Assembly: GCF_003268635.1 (NCBI RefSeq) | Contig: NZ_CP029639.1 | Coordinates: 6,058,001 to 6,122,000 of the forward strand | Length of the DNA stretch: 64,000 bases | Origin: Paenibacillus sp. DCT19 | GTDB lineage: Bacteria > Bacillota > Bacilli > Paenibacillales > Paenibacillaceae | Direction: 5' to 3' | Shown: positions 19,326-29,177 of the stretch, piece by piece | Numbering within the stretch: position 1 is the first letter of the stretch | Layout: each line of letters begins with the position of its first letter | Notes under the pieces: generated by a model | Told to the model about the DNA's origin: nothing | The model's database searches: none | The model's input: the letters and a program-made list of their open reading frames with translations, nothing else | Translations under genes and position numbers: made by a program

Positions 19326-20981
19326 ATGCGCAATTCGGAGCACGGCTTCTATAGCAAGACGCCACCTGCATCTGTTCCTCTGCATGAAATCTGTTCCATA
19401 CCCTCTGCTATGTACAAATTTCGGTATCTTGTAAAGATCCACGATCAAGAAGCTCTCTCTCGAACGGATCAATTATGGAGCGAGCTGCACACCATCTATG
19501 TTGTGACTGCCGGCCAAGCCAGACTAAGCACTGCGAACGAACATTTTACAGTAGATACAGGCTCAGTCATTGTTCGGCGAGCAGGAACTAACCTTCAACA
19601 TGAGCGTAAACGTGGCTCATTATCTCCGCTACAGGGTTTTGCTATCGCCTTTGAACCGCTGGAACAAGAAGTAGATACCTGGCCGTTTGGTTCGGTCACG
19701 TCCTTAACAAGCCATAGTATGACTGACTTCATATATGATTTGGCTCAAACCTGCATGACTCCAGAGGCTCACAATTCTTTTAAAGTACATATGTTGTTCT
19801 ATCAATTACTCGCAACATTACAGGAACAAGTCGGGCACATTTCACAGGAGAATCATTCTTGGCTGGATCTTACGATCAAACGTATTCATGACATGTATAC
19901 ACACCCTCTCTCCCGGGAGCAATTAGCACGAGAGTTCAGTATCAGCCCAGAGCATTTCTCCCGAGAGTTCAAAAAAAGGACGGGACTTACGTTTGTCGAG
20001 TATATTACTCGACTTCGCATTCGGATTGCGCAAGAACATCTTCTGCTCTCGAATCCTTCTCTACAGGAGCTGGCAGAACTGACAGGATATCGCGATACGT
20101 TTTATTTGAGCCGCAAATTCAAACAGATCGTTGGTTCTGCGCCGACACTTTACCGGAAAAAGCCGAAGAAAATTATCTCACTTACGTTCAATTATACCGC
20201 GTCGTTGATTGCATTAGGTCAGATCCCCCATATGGGTGCTGTTGCTAGCTGGATGAAGGATCGCTTACAAGAACAAGGGATGGATCAATTTGAACAGCGG
20301 GGCGAGCATGAATTTATTCACAATCTGGAGCTCATAGCAGATGCCGATCCGGATCTCATTGTCGGTTATGCACCACATGCCAATCTAGACAAGCTACGGC
20401 AGATTGCACCTACAATCCTGCTGCCTTTTGAGGAACTCGACTGGCAAGAACAATTGCTAAGACTCGGACGAATAACCGGGCTTGAGGCTAACGCCAGACA
20501 ATGGTTAACCCATTACGATACACTTCAACAAGAAGCCAACCTTACGTTAGATCGTTGCCTGGGGACTGCACGTGGAACAGCCGTATGCATCTTCTGGAAT
20601 GAGGAGAGCGGAGCCTATATCTACGGTCAAGGCTGGGGAAGAGCTTCATATGTGCTGTATCAATCGCTTGGTTTCTCTCCTCCTGCTCACATGAAAAGAG
20701 AGGGGCACTTACTCACGGGATATGCACATGTCCCTTTATCCGAGGTTCATCTGTATGCGGCAGATTATATCTTCATGTCGTATCCCTCCGAACTAACCCA
20801 GCGTGAAGCCGTCGATCACTTACTTCATCAGGCGTGTTGGAGCAATCTGGAGGCCCTTCGGAACAATCGAGTCTACACCATTAGTGATGACATGTTCTAT
20901 GGATTCGATCCGATCTCTATGATTGAGCAACTGAAACATATCACGCATCAGTTAACATCACATTTGTCCATGGATCAATGA
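19326..20981 (+). CDS. AraC regulator fused to siderophore-binding domain (Btr-like)
   Basis: About 551 residues from ATG 19326 behind AAAGGAGATC (a TTG at 19320 is too close to the site). Order of domains: an N-terminal cupin-like region (about 30-140), the AraC double helix-turn-helix (about 180-275: LSREQLAREFSISPEHFSRE and LQELAELTGYRDTFYLSRKF), then a periplasmic-binding-type domain (about 285-540: KKIISLTFNYTASLIALGQI, DADPDLIVGYAPHANLDKLR). This architecture matches B. subtilis Btr, which senses ferric bacillibactin and activates its uptake genes. Here a siderophore-binding lipoprotein gene follows in the same direction, fitting such a role. The ligand is not deducible. Confidence 0.9.
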   Translation: MRNSEHGFYSKTPPASVPLHEICSIPSAMYKFRYLVKIHDQEALSRTDQLWSELHTIYVVTAGQARLSTANEHFTVDTGSVIVRRAGTNLQHERKRGSLSPLQGFAIAFEPLEQEVDTWPFGSVTSLTSHSMTDFIYDLAQTCMTPEAHNSFKVHMLFYQLLATLQEQVGHISQENHSWLDLTIKRIHDMYTHPLSREQLAREFSISPEHFSREFKKRTGLTFVEYITRLRIRIAQEHLLLSNPSLQELAELTGYRDTFYLSRKFKQIVGSAPTLYRKKPKKIISLTFNYTASLIALGQIPHMGAVASWMKDRLQEQGMDQFEQRGEHEFIHNLELIADADPDLIVGYAPHANLDKLRQIAPTILLPFEELDWQEQLLRLGRITGLEANARQWLTHYDTLQQEANLTLDRCLGTARGTAVCIFWNEESGAYIYGQGWGRASYVLYQSLGFSPPAHMKREGHLLTGYAHVPLSEVHLYAADYIFMSYPSELTQREAVDHLLHQACWSNLEALRNNRVYTISDDMFYGFDPISMIEQLKHITHQLTSHLSMDQ

Positions 20982-21028
20982 TCATAGCCGTCCATGTACA
21001 AATGAGAACTCTTCCTCTATCTTATTAA

Positions 21029-21050
21029 TGAGAATAATAATCATTATTGA
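21029..21050. promoter_or_regulatory. candidate Fur box
   Basis: TGAGAATAATAATCATTATTGA resembles the Fur 7-1-7 consensus TGATAATNATTATCA in an AT-rich palindrome, 24 bases before the siderophore-binding protein start. Confidence 0.65.
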
Positions 21051-21073
21051 TTATAAACAGGGGGATATAGACT

Positions 21074-22108
21074 ATGTTTGTCGCAAAAAAACGCTTTGCT
21101 GCACTATTCATCATGCTTGCCATCTTAATGGTGTTAGCTGCCTGTGGTAGCAGTACAGATACATCCAGCACCACGGAACAAACAACCGCCGGGGTTGAAG
21201 CAACGGATGGCTCCGCACAAACAAAAGCAGCAGATACGTCATCCAATTCCGAGGGTACATCCAATGCTACACGCATATATGCGTCCGCAGAGGGGGATGT
21301 CGAAATCCCTGCTGAGCCCCAGCGGATTGTTACCGATATATACGTAAGTGATCTCCTTGCATTAGGAATGAAGCCTGTGGGTGCCGTGAAATACTATCTG
21401 GAGAATCCTTATTACGCCGATCAGGTTCAAGGAATTGCCGATATTGGTGATCGTGGAACGGTATCATTGGAGAAGATTATTGCGCTTAATCCAGATCTGA
21501 TTATCACTGCTTCTAAACAACCAGAAGAGGTTGAGAAATTTAAGAAGATCGCCACGACTGTCGTGATCACCCATGGCACGTTCGCTGATGTACATGAAGA
21601 GATTCGTGGATTCGGTGAGCTGCTGGACAGAGCAGATGAAGCCGAAGCTTGGCTGAAAACATACGACGAACGTATTACAGCTGCGCGCGACAAAGTTAAA
21701 CAGGTGATAAAACCGGAAGAAACCTTCTCCATCCTGGAAGCAACAGAAAAAGGGTATTATGGTTACGGGGATAACTTTGGCCGAGGTGGACAAGCAATCT
21801 ATCGTGCCCTAGCGCTAGCACCGCTTGAGATCACCAAGCAGGAACTTATGGGGGACACACAGTGGAAAGAAATCTCGCGTGAAGTCATCGGTGAGTATGC
21901 AGGAGACCATATCCTGCTGACGGTAGATGAGAGCAATGCGGGTTATGAAGGAGATGCCATCTGGAAGTCCCTTCCGGCGGTAAAAAACAATCAAGTCTAT
22001 GAATTGCAAGAAGACCGCTACTGGTACTTTGATCCGATTGCGATCCAAGGCCAAGCCGAGGAATTCGCCGACATGATCGTGGAGCGGGCAGAGCAGAACC
22101 GCAAATAA
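21074..22108 (+). CDS. iron-siderophore ABC transporter substrate-binding lipoprotein (FeuA/YfiY-like)
   Basis: 344 residues with a lipoprotein signal peptide ending in the lipobox VLAAC (Cys24), then a Ser/Thr-rich linker of about 45 residues. The mature part has the class III binding-protein pattern: RIVTDIYVSDLLALGMKPVG, LEKIIALNPDLIITASK and the long connecting helix. AAACAGGGGGATA precedes the ATG. It follows the Btr-like regulator and a Fur box. No permease or ATPase is adjacent, so it must use partners elsewhere; the orphan ATPase at 46114-47004 is a candidate. Confidence 0.9.
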   Translation: MFVAKKRFAALFIMLAILMVLAACGSSTDTSSTTEQTTAGVEATDGSAQTKAADTSSNSEGTSNATRIYASAEGDVEIPAEPQRIVTDIYVSDLLALGMKPVGAVKYYLENPYYADQVQGIADIGDRGTVSLEKIIALNPDLIITASKQPEEVEKFKKIATTVVITHGTFADVHEEIRGFGELLDRADEAEAWLKTYDERITAARDKVKQVIKPEETFSILEATEKGYYGYGDNFGRGGQAIYRALALAPLEITKQELMGDTQWKEISREVIGEYAGDHILLTVDESNAGYEGDAIWKSLPAVKNNQVYELQEDRYWYFDPIAIQGQAEEFADMIVERAEQNRK

Positions 22109-22166
22109 TACGTATTTGCCTACTGCCTACCTCTCTCTCGCTACTCTTCAATACAAATGAACAAAC

Positions 22167-22212
22167 AAGACGCTCCAGGCAGGTTCAACCTGCTTGGGCG
22201 TCTTGTTTTATA
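22167..22212 (+). terminator. intrinsic terminator of the siderophore-binding protein gene
   Basis: AAGACGCTCCAGGCAGGT pairs with ACCTGCTTGGGCGTCTT, followed by GTTTTAT. This is a long, nearly perfect stem. Confidence 0.85.
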
Positions 22213-22229
22213 GCATAGCCTTTTTTATT

Positions 22230-23933
22230 TCATTTCAGGTATCCTTTGGATTTCCAATATCGCTTCGCAAAGGATTCAACACCGTAGGGCAGTTCCCCAG
22301 TCAATAAATCCTCATTGGCCTGAATGAGCTCTTTGCGTCCACGTTCCAGCAATTGAACGGCATGCAGTAATTGGGAGCCACCCGCATAATGAAGTTCAAG
22401 CAACACCGGCTCATCCTCATCCTCGTCCTCCTGAGCCGAGTATTCAATCAGCACAATTTCCGTGCCGTCCGCATGCTGATGCAGCGTAAAGAAGTATTTC
22501 TCGACCTGCGTCTCCCCTTGTGCATCCGTATACTCTCTACCAATCCGCAGCATAGCTGGCTGGGGAACATCATCACACAATTGACCTGCTTGTCGAAATG
22601 CAAAGTAGAAGTCTCCAATCCACAGCCCGTGCCGATCATCATCATAATAATCGTCATAGGGCTCCACGATCGGCAGAGCTAATAAATCACGAATAAGCTG
22701 CGGCGAAATCAAGGTGCGAGCATACTGATAATTCGATACAGACTGCAACAACGTGTTCCATCCATTTATGCTCAACTGTTGAATATCCGCAGGTGAGTTC
22801 TCTGAGAATTCGCTCCATTCAGAGTTCTCTCCGTTCACATAACGATATGCGCCTGAGAGCATCCAGACAGAATTACCCGCATGTTCAGCATCTTCATCAG
22901 GAGTGCCCGAGGCTTGGTCTGCTGGTTCTACTTTAAGCAACAATGCACAGCCATGTTCGCCCTGAAAATACAAGCTTCGGAAGTAACCCTCCGTATACTC
23001 ATCCCCATAGACGGATGCTCGGCAAAACTGTTCACCAAGCCAAAACTCATAGCTGTTCAGCAACTCATCATCCTCCCTTACAGGCAATAATGAAGGATGC
23101 GTAAGACATTGTATGTTTGCAGCGCTAACTCGATGATCTTCGAACCAATCCGGTACATTCGGCTCTATTCCAGCGGCCTGAATATACTCTCGATGGATGA
23201 TAGGTTGTCCTTGCTGCAGCCGCTTTAACATCTCTTCTCGCCATGGAAACGGCTCTTCTGTATCTTCGTCAATGACACACTCAGGAACAAATAACTCCAA
23301 CATGTTGAAGCCCTGCCATGGTCCGAGATCCTCCCACTCTTCAACCTGACGCTTCACCTTCCGTTGTCCCTGAACCTGTATTCCATATTGCTCTGTACTT
23401 ACCAGCAACCCACCTTCTACGTTGCCTTTCACCGTCAATTCTCCATGGCTATAATCTCCCCAGAACATATCCTCCACAACAAGATTACCTGTAATATATA
23501 TTTCCTGCCCTCCCACGAGCATATAAGGCGTTGTAAGATCACCAAGCACAACCAGGTTGGAAGCGGCCGCGTCGGATTCTGTGTTTCCAATATAACGATC
23601 AACTGTCAGATTTCCCTCAACCATAATTAAAAAAGGCCCCTCATCGAGTAACAGCTCACTGAGATGAAGATCACCCGAATGCAGCCATACTTCCTCGGCA
23701 TCGAATTCACCGTCATGCGATTCATTCTGTGTATACATCCAGCTTTCGTGAGGCAACCTCGTTTTGATATCTGCAAATGTAACCTTTTGACCCATGTGAT
23801 GTATGGACATGTCCTGACACTCCTCATCGGTTGATATATGGATAACATCTTCCAAACTTCTAATCTTCGAAACTCCGAATCTATTGGCAGCATGACTACC
23901 CAGTTTAATTATACTAGAGGAAATATCCACCAT
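22230..23933 (-). CDS. hypothetical protein with bactofilin-like beta-repeat region
   Basis: About 567 residues, acidic and soluble. I do not assign a function. Residues roughly 85-200 read as stacked short beta strands (LHLSELLLDEGPFLIMVEGN, LVVLGDLTTPYMLVG, EIYITGNLVVEDMFW, GELTVKGNVEGGLLVS), which resemble polymer-forming bactofilin-type beta-helices. The rest has no motif I recognise; Asp/Glu-rich loops (YDDYYDDDRHG, QEDEDEDEP) stand out. The open frame begins at 23957, but that region overlaps a terminator hairpin, so I prefer the ATG at 23933. It appears to be a single-gene unit on the minus strand. Confidence 0.65.
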   Translation of the reverse strand: MVDISSSIIKLGSHAANRFGVSKIRSLEDVIHISTDEECQDMSIHHMGQKVTFADIKTRLPHESWMYTQNESHDGEFDAEEVWLHSGDLHLSELLLDEGPFLIMVEGNLTVDRYIGNTESDAAASNLVVLGDLTTPYMLVGGQEIYITGNLVVEDMFWGDYSHGELTVKGNVEGGLLVSTEQYGIQVQGQRKVKRQVEEWEDLGPWQGFNMLELFVPECVIDEDTEEPFPWREEMLKRLQQGQPIIHREYIQAAGIEPNVPDWFEDHRVSAANIQCLTHPSLLPVREDDELLNSYEFWLGEQFCRASVYGDEYTEGYFRSLYFQGEHGCALLLKVEPADQASGTPDEDAEHAGNSVWMLSGAYRYVNGENSEWSEFSENSPADIQQLSINGWNTLLQSVSNYQYARTLISPQLIRDLLALPIVEPYDDYYDDDRHGLWIGDFYFAFRQAGQLCDDVPQPAMLRIGREYTDAQGETQVEKYFFTLHQHADGTEIVLIEYSAQEDEDEDEPVLLELHYAGGSQLLHAVQLLERGRKELIQANEDLLTGELPYGVESFAKRYWKSKGYLK

Positions 23934-23940
23934 TCCATAA

Positions 23941-23971
23941 CAAAAACCCTCATCCATGCAGAATGAGGGTT
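23941..23971 (-). terminator. intrinsic terminator of the upstream binding-protein gene
   Basis: On the minus strand ACCCTCAT pairs with ATGAGGGT around a 9-nt loop, followed by TTTTTG. It lies after the stop of the gene at 24050-25345 and runs into the 5' end of the next gene. Confidence 0.65.
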
Positions 23972-23975
23972 AAAC

Positions 23976-24033
23976 TATATAAATTGAAAGATAAAGAGTA
24001 GTAACACTCGCCACTCTGATGACAGAATGACCT
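23976..24033. repeat. family B element, truncated copy
   Basis: CTATATAAATTGAAAGATAAAGAG and CACTCGCCACTCTGATGACA match the left end of the family B elements; the hairpin core and right end are missing. Confidence 0.6.
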
Positions 24034-24049
24034 TATCATTATTAGAATG

Positions 24050-25345
24050 CTAGGTCTCACTTCTCGTCAAAATGGCGTTGGCACGTTCACGAAATTGCTG
24101 CGCTGCATCGTCCGCCGTTAACTTGCCAAATAACAGCAGATCATACAGCTCACGCAGCACGGCAGTGACTTCGGAGCTACCTACAGGATCAGGAGCATCC
24201 ATTGGACTGCTATGGTCTGCGACCCAATCTATATAATCGAATACTTGTGCTTGCTCCGGTTCAACGATCCTTCTCATCTGCTCCCGCACACTGGAAGAAA
24301 CCGGCACACCACGCTCCCCTTTGAGCAGCAGATTGGCATCTAGATCATTGACGAAAAAGCTAATAAACTTCGCTGCCTCTTCCTTCTGTCTGGAATTACC
24401 CGCGATGGAGAAGAACATGCCTGGCTTCAGAAACAGCCCATCTGAGTTATTAGGCCCCGGCATTGGGGCAATAGACAACGGCTTCCCATAACGCTCTGTT
24501 GTACTGATGAATTGGTTGGAGTACCCCCAGCTAAACAGCGCCTCACCTAAATAAAACGGATCATTGTCCGGCTTACCGATATCTGAGGTCCAGATGTCTG
24601 GGGCAAAGATGAGTTTATCCTGCGCGAGTCGTTGCATCAGTCCAAAATATTCCACAAATAATTCGTCATTCTCATAACCGAGACGTGTCCCATCCTCCGC
24701 GTACAGCTTAGCACCATGCTGCCTCAAATAATACGCGAAAAACTGCTCTGGAGTAAGATAGGTGCCCAGATAGATGCCCCGTCCTTGGATGTGCTTGCCC
24801 ATCTGATCAAAATCGTCCCAAGTCCATGCATCTGTCGGGAATTCAATGCCGTTCGCCTGCAACACTTCCGGATCATAGATACTCATCAGCGCATTAACGC
24901 CTAGGCTCAGTCCATAAACTTTGCCGTCTATACTGCCACTATCCAACTGCTGTTTGTCCACGTCCTTCGTATCCAGTAATCCACGTTGCGCATACGGAGA
25001 TAGATCCTCCAATAGCTGTAGTGAGCTATATTGAGCCAAATACGAAATGTCCATCTGGATAATATCTGGAAGTGCGTTTCCCGCGGCCAGTGGGGCCATC
25101 TTCCTCCAATATTCGTTGAAGCTGCTGTATTCGTACTCAATGTTCACATGCGGATTCAATTGTTCGTATTGATGGATGACCTCAATCGTGGCATTGTTAC
25201 GGAATTCTCCGCCCCACCAGGCAATACGTAGCGTAATAGGTTCTTCTTCAATCACCATACCAGGCCTTTGAGCAAATTGGGGCACACAACCGAGCAGAGC
25301 TGCCGTCAGGCAGATGATGCCTATTGTTCGCAGTAATCTTCCCAC
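24050..25345 (-). CDS. carbohydrate ABC transporter substrate-binding lipoprotein
   Basis: About 431 residues. The GTG at 25345 is preceded by GGAGGAG and gives a compact lipoprotein signal ending in ALLGC (Cys20); a longer frame to 25396 has no such support. The fold is that of family 1 sugar-binding proteins: ITLRIAWWGGEFRNNATIEV, QYEQLNPHVNIEYEYSSF, WTWDDFDQMGKHIQ, LFSWGYSNQF. The start lies 25 bases inside the end of the histidine kinase gene, so translation is probably coupled. In YesM-type loci such a protein next to the kinase may present sugar to the sensor. A terminator follows at 23941-23971. Confidence 0.88.
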   Translation of the reverse strand: MGRLLRTIGIICLTAALLGCVPQFAQRPGMVIEEEPITLRIAWWGGEFRNNATIEVIHQYEQLNPHVNIEYEYSSFNEYWRKMAPLAAGNALPDIIQMDISYLAQYSSLQLLEDLSPYAQRGLLDTKDVDKQQLDSGSIDGKVYGLSLGVNALMSIYDPEVLQANGIEFPTDAWTWDDFDQMGKHIQGRGIYLGTYLTPEQFFAYYLRQHGAKLYAEDGTRLGYENDELFVEYFGLMQRLAQDKLIFAPDIWTSDIGKPDNDPFYLGEALFSWGYSNQFISTTERYGKPLSIAPMPGPNNSDGLFLKPGMFFSIAGNSRQKEEAAKFISFFVNDLDANLLLKGERGVPVSSSVREQMRRIVEPEQAQVFDYIDWVADHSSPMDAPDPVGSSEVTAVLRELYDLLLFGKLTADDAAQQFRERANAILTRSET

Positions 25346-27093
25346 AGCTTCTCCTCCTTCGGCAGCGGTAAGGGAACCGTGACCTTGGTTCCGCACCCCG
25401 GCTTGCTCTCCAGCCTGATGTCATGATCGTCGCCGAAGGCTAGACGCAGCCGCTCTCTGATGTTCATCAGACCAATTCCTGTACCTCGGGTCTCCACTTC
25501 ACCGCGAAGCACCTTCTCCACGAATTCCGGTTCCATGCCTGGCCCGTGATCTTCAACGACAAGCAACAGCTTCCCTTCCGACAGCTCCGCATACACACGA
25601 ATCTGACAGGCGCCCACTTGCGGCTCCAGCCCGTATTGGATCGCGTTCTCCAATATCGGCTGTAACGTCAACTTGGGAATAGCGCACCCTAGGTAAGGCT
25701 GTGGTACATGCAGGTGGAAATCCAGTCGATGCTGAAAACGATACTTCTGAATCGTAACGTAATGATTGACGATCTCCAGCTCTTCTGCCAAGGTGATGAC
25801 ATTCTGCTTGAAGCTGATCGATGTGCGTAGTAAATAGCCGAGTGACAGCACCATACTGGAGATCTGTTCCTGCTTATGCTTTTTGGCAAGCCAATGGATA
25901 GAATCCAAGGCATTATACAGAAAATGCGGATTAATCTGAGCCTGCAACGCCTTGAACTCCGTTTCCTTAATGACCAGTTGGCTTGCATAATTTTCTTTAA
26001 TCAGTGTATTGATGTGGGTGATCATCAACCGATATGTACGGTGCAATAACCCGATCTCATCCATGTGATGATGCGTTGGCACGGTTAGATTGGCATGATC
26101 GATATTGTCGAGATCGCCATACTGGACCTCTTTCATCTGTCCGATGAGCTGTCTAATCGGCCTCGTTAAGCTGCGTGCAAATACCATCCCAAGCGTTAGT
26201 ACGATGACAATGGCTATGACATAAACGACGATTAACGCATTTTTCAGCCATATGATTCGCTCAAAAATCTCGTGATAGGAGGCCATGTTATAGTAGACCC
26301 AGCCGGTGTAGGACGATTTCTTTTGCGCTAGAAATACTGCCCTTCCATCCAGGTTTTTGATCTCATATCCCCCACTGCCCGGTAAAGGCTTCAGCCCTTC
26401 GGATACCGTGTTCTGGAGCTGTCGATATGGATAAACGACGTCGTCCCCTGCCTTCAGCACAATATCGCTATTCTGGCTGTCCAATCCTGCGTATTCCTTC
26501 ACGAGACGTTCGATGTTAATCCGCAGAAACAAAATGCCGACAGGCTTGAGCGTCATCGGATCGTAGGCTCGTACCTGTCGAACCATAACCAGCATCGGGT
26601 CATCATCGTCTGGATACAGCCACCTGACAGCACCATTTGCATGCTCAGCAGCTGCAATCATACGATCGTACTTTTCCTCAGATACGGTTATTGTCTCGCC
26701 ATACTTATTCACTCTTCCCTGCGAATCAATTAAATGAACGGACTGCACGTAACGTGCAGCCCCGCTAATGTGTTCCCATAGTCGATCTGTAATCTTTTTA
26801 CGCTCAATAAAACTGGAATATGCCGTGTCATCCTCTAACAGAGATTTTAGCGCCCGCTGGATTTGCATATCGGAAATCATATTCAGTGATAACGCTTCCA
26901 ACTTCTGCAATTCAAGATCAACCGTAGAGGACGAGAGATTCAGCAGCCGAGAGGATTTATCGAATAACTGTTTATCATAAACGGAATACGTATAATACAA
27001 GGAACTGAAAGCCAGCGTGATAATAAATGCCATCATGAACATGATCATCAGGAACATTTTCATTTTGATACTTAGTTTGCGGTAGGCTATCAT
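25321..27093 (-). CDS. YesM-type sensor histidine kinase
   Basis: About 590 residues from the ATG at 27093, behind AAAGGAGC. Two membrane segments (about residues 10-32 and 285-308) flank an extracytoplasmic Cache-like sensor. HAMP follows (MVFARSLTRPIRQLIGQM), then the His_kinase box with the phospho-acceptor in QAQINPHFLYNALDSIHWL, and a HATPase domain (PILENAIQYGLEP, VVEDHGPGM, GTGIGLMNIRERL). It probably phosphorylates the YesN-type regulator at 31408-32958 in the same locus and senses sugar availability. The 25-bp overlap with the downstream binding-protein gene shows tight coupling. Confidence 0.93.
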   Translation of the reverse strand: MIAYRKLSIKMKMFLMIMFMMAFIITLAFSSLYYTYSVYDKQLFDKSSRLLNLSSSTVDLELQKLEALSLNMISDMQIQRALKSLLEDDTAYSSFIERKKITDRLWEHISGAARYVQSVHLIDSQGRVNKYGETITVSEEKYDRMIAAAEHANGAVRWLYPDDDDPMLVMVRQVRAYDPMTLKPVGILFLRINIERLVKEYAGLDSQNSDIVLKAGDDVVYPYRQLQNTVSEGLKPLPGSGGYEIKNLDGRAVFLAQKKSSYTGWVYYNMASYHEIFERIIWLKNALIVVYVIAIVIVLTLGMVFARSLTRPIRQLIGQMKEVQYGDLDNIDHANLTVPTHHHMDEIGLLHRTYRLMITHINTLIKENYASQLVIKETEFKALQAQINPHFLYNALDSIHWLAKKHKQEQISSMVLSLGYLLRTSISFKQNVITLAEELEIVNHYVTIQKYRFQHRLDFHLHVPQPYLGCAIPKLTLQPILENAIQYGLEPQVGACQIRVYAELSEGKLLLVVEDHGPGMEPEFVEKVLRGEVETRGTGIGLMNIRERLRLAFGDDHDIRLESKPGCGTKVTVPLPLPKEEKLWEDYCEQ

Positions 27094-27273
27094 GACACAA
27101 GCGCTCCTTTGATCCACGTGATTTTACTAGTGCGTGTTGAAGAACCTCTACTAGATATATCACATGCAGGAAAATTCTCCTATATCTTTTTAGCGCCCCG
27201 CTCATTTAGCAGCATTCAACGCTTGGATGATCCATGATCCTTCCGTTTTGTTCGCGCACAAATGTTGATTCGT

Positions 27274-27470
27274 CTATATAGCTTCAACTAAAGAAGGTTT
27301 ACACTTACCACTCCGATGACAGAATAACCTTCCGATCGCTGTTATCCCCAGATTTTTTTGATTCCCTTCTCCAAAGGGAAAATCCGGTGATAAAGGCGAA
27401 CGCTCCGCTTCTTCACGTTATTTCTGTCCTCTCCGTTCTCGTGTAAAAAGTTTAGTTGAACTTATATAAC
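27274..27470. repeat. family B element, copy 3
   Basis: Full-length copy: TATATAGCTTCAACTAAAGAAG at the left, TTTAGTTGAACTTATATA at the right as inverted terminal repeats, with TTTACACT/GTGTAAA boxes and the internal GGGAAAATCC hairpin. It lies between the lipoprotein gene at 27501 and the kinase gene within the sugar-transport locus. Confidence 0.85.
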
Positions 27471-27500
27471 ATATGAGGCGTAACCAACATTTCTTGCCTA

Positions 27501-29153
27501 TTATTTCGCCTTATACCGATCATACGCAGCTTGATGAATCTCGATGGCGCGGTCAATGCCCATGCTTTTGATCGTTTCAGCCATCGTGTCAAATTCCGTG
27601 ATTGGCTTCTGTCCGCTAATGATTGCGGTCATCGTCTCATTCAGATACGTATTCACCTGGCTCATAATGGACGTGCTTGTGCTGACCTCATCGGAGGACA
27701 AACGAATTGGCGGAAGTGTCAGTGCCGAGCTTGCTTTCATCCATTCCTCATTCGCTGCACGTTGCCCTTCATCAAACAAGAGTGCATCCAGATAGCGGCT
27801 GTCTTGGTTGATCGGGCCATCCATAATGGATAGTGCATATGAAGCCAGCGCCTGGTCATACGTCAAACCTTTTGGATTATCTACAATGACATCCGTGAAT
27901 TTGACGCCATCTCCTTCTTTTACATAACTGTCATTCTCAATCCCGAAGTTGAACAGATCACTGCCCTCTTCACTGTAGTTATAGTCCATCCACTGAACGA
28001 TATATTTCAGTTTATCTTCATCTGCCGAAGACGTAATGGCTTCACCATAACTGAGCACCTTCGCTTCCATGTTAAACGTCGCATAAGAGGTACCATCTGG
28101 CGACTGCGGCCATGGTGCACCTGTCACATCGAAGTTCGGATCAGTATCTCTCATGAGGTTAAAATATTTCCCCATACCGCTGAATACCCCGCCCTGATAA
28201 GCACCTGCCAAATTATTCGTAACTTTGTAGTCGAACGCTTTACCATCATTCGTCATAATCTCAGGGTCAATCAGACCTTCCTTATACCACTTCGCCATAG
28301 TCTCCAGGAAATCGCGGTATCCCGGTTGGATCGGGCCAAACTCGACCTTGTCTCCATTCATCTGGAAGCCGCCAATCACACCAAAGGCTGGAGAAAAGTC
28401 ATGCAGCTTGGTCAGGTTACCTGGTCCCCAGTTACCTGTGAAGGGTAATTCATCCTGTTTCCCGTTGCCATTCGGATCTTGCTCCTTGAATGCCTTAAGC
28501 ACGGTATACCACTCATCAATATTCGTCGGGGCTTGCAGGTTCAACTTATCGAGCCAGTCTTGGCGGATAATCAAACCAGAAGTTGCGTTCAGCTTGAGTG
28601 CATCCAGCTTGAGCAGTGGGAACATATAGATGGTTCCATCATCCAGGGCAATCTGCTTCTTCACATCCGGATCAGATTCGATGATGCGTTTCAGGTTAGG
28701 TGCATAGCTATCGATCAGCTCGTTCAAACGGATGATCCGGCCATCCTTGATCATTTTCTCCGGTCCGCCAACGGCGTCAGCCCAGTTGTAATAGATCACG
28801 TCAGGTAATTCTTTGGTAGAGATGAGCAGGTTAAATTGATCCCGCTGTTGTCCGAGTGGAGGATGCGTGAACTTCGCCTCGATCCCCGTTCTCTTCGCCT
28901 TTTCCTTGTAGGATGCCATATCTGCAAAATTGTTCAGTGAAGCCGTGAGCTTCGCATCATTGGCGCGCCAATAATCAATCGTGAAGGGTTCGCTCGTAAT
29001 TGGTAGCGGAATCTCAGTCAAGGCTTGAACCGCAGGCTTCGTCCCTTCTTCAGGCTCTGTAGCACTTGGCTCACTAGCTCCTCCAGTACATCCGGCCAAT
29101 AAAGACATGGTGAGCAGAGATGACAGTAGAATAGACCCCATTCTTTTTTTCAC
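27501..29153 (-). CDS. LplA-like extracellular solute-binding lipoprotein
   Basis: About 550 residues, large as in the LplA/LipO group that serves oligosaccharide importers. I chose the GTG at 29153 because GGAGG lies eight bases upstream (the frame also has a TTG at 29168). The signal peptide ends at SLLAGC (Cys22), followed by a Glu/Thr-rich spacer. Typical motifs are PFTIDYWRANDAKLTASLNN, DVIYYNWADAVGG and WMDYNYSEEGSDLFNFGIE. It follows the two permease genes, so the three form a canonical importer lacking an ATPase, which is usually supplied by a shared MsmX-type protein. Confidence 0.92.
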   Translation of the reverse strand: MKKRMGSILLSSLLTMSLLAGCTGGASEPSATEPEEGTKPAVQALTEIPLPITSEPFTIDYWRANDAKLTASLNNFADMASYKEKAKRTGIEAKFTHPPLGQQRDQFNLLISTKELPDVIYYNWADAVGGPEKMIKDGRIIRLNELIDSYAPNLKRIIESDPDVKKQIALDDGTIYMFPLLKLDALKLNATSGLIIRQDWLDKLNLQAPTNIDEWYTVLKAFKEQDPNGNGKQDELPFTGNWGPGNLTKLHDFSPAFGVIGGFQMNGDKVEFGPIQPGYRDFLETMAKWYKEGLIDPEIMTNDGKAFDYKVTNNLAGAYQGGVFSGMGKYFNLMRDTDPNFDVTGAPWPQSPDGTSYATFNMEAKVLSYGEAITSSADEDKLKYIVQWMDYNYSEEGSDLFNFGIENDSYVKEGDGVKFTDVIVDNPKGLTYDQALASYALSIMDGPINQDSRYLDALLFDEGQRAANEEWMKASSALTLPPIRLSSDEVSTSTSIMSQVNTYLNETMTAIISGQKPITEFDTMAETIKSMGIDRAIEIHQAAYDRYKAK

Positions 29154-29177
29154 GTAATTCGCCTCCAAGATTTTAAT

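Noticed and set aside
23941-23957. ATG at 23957 as start of the bactofilin-like gene
   Set aside because: It lies inside the terminator hairpin of the upstream transcript; the ATG at 23933 is more likely.
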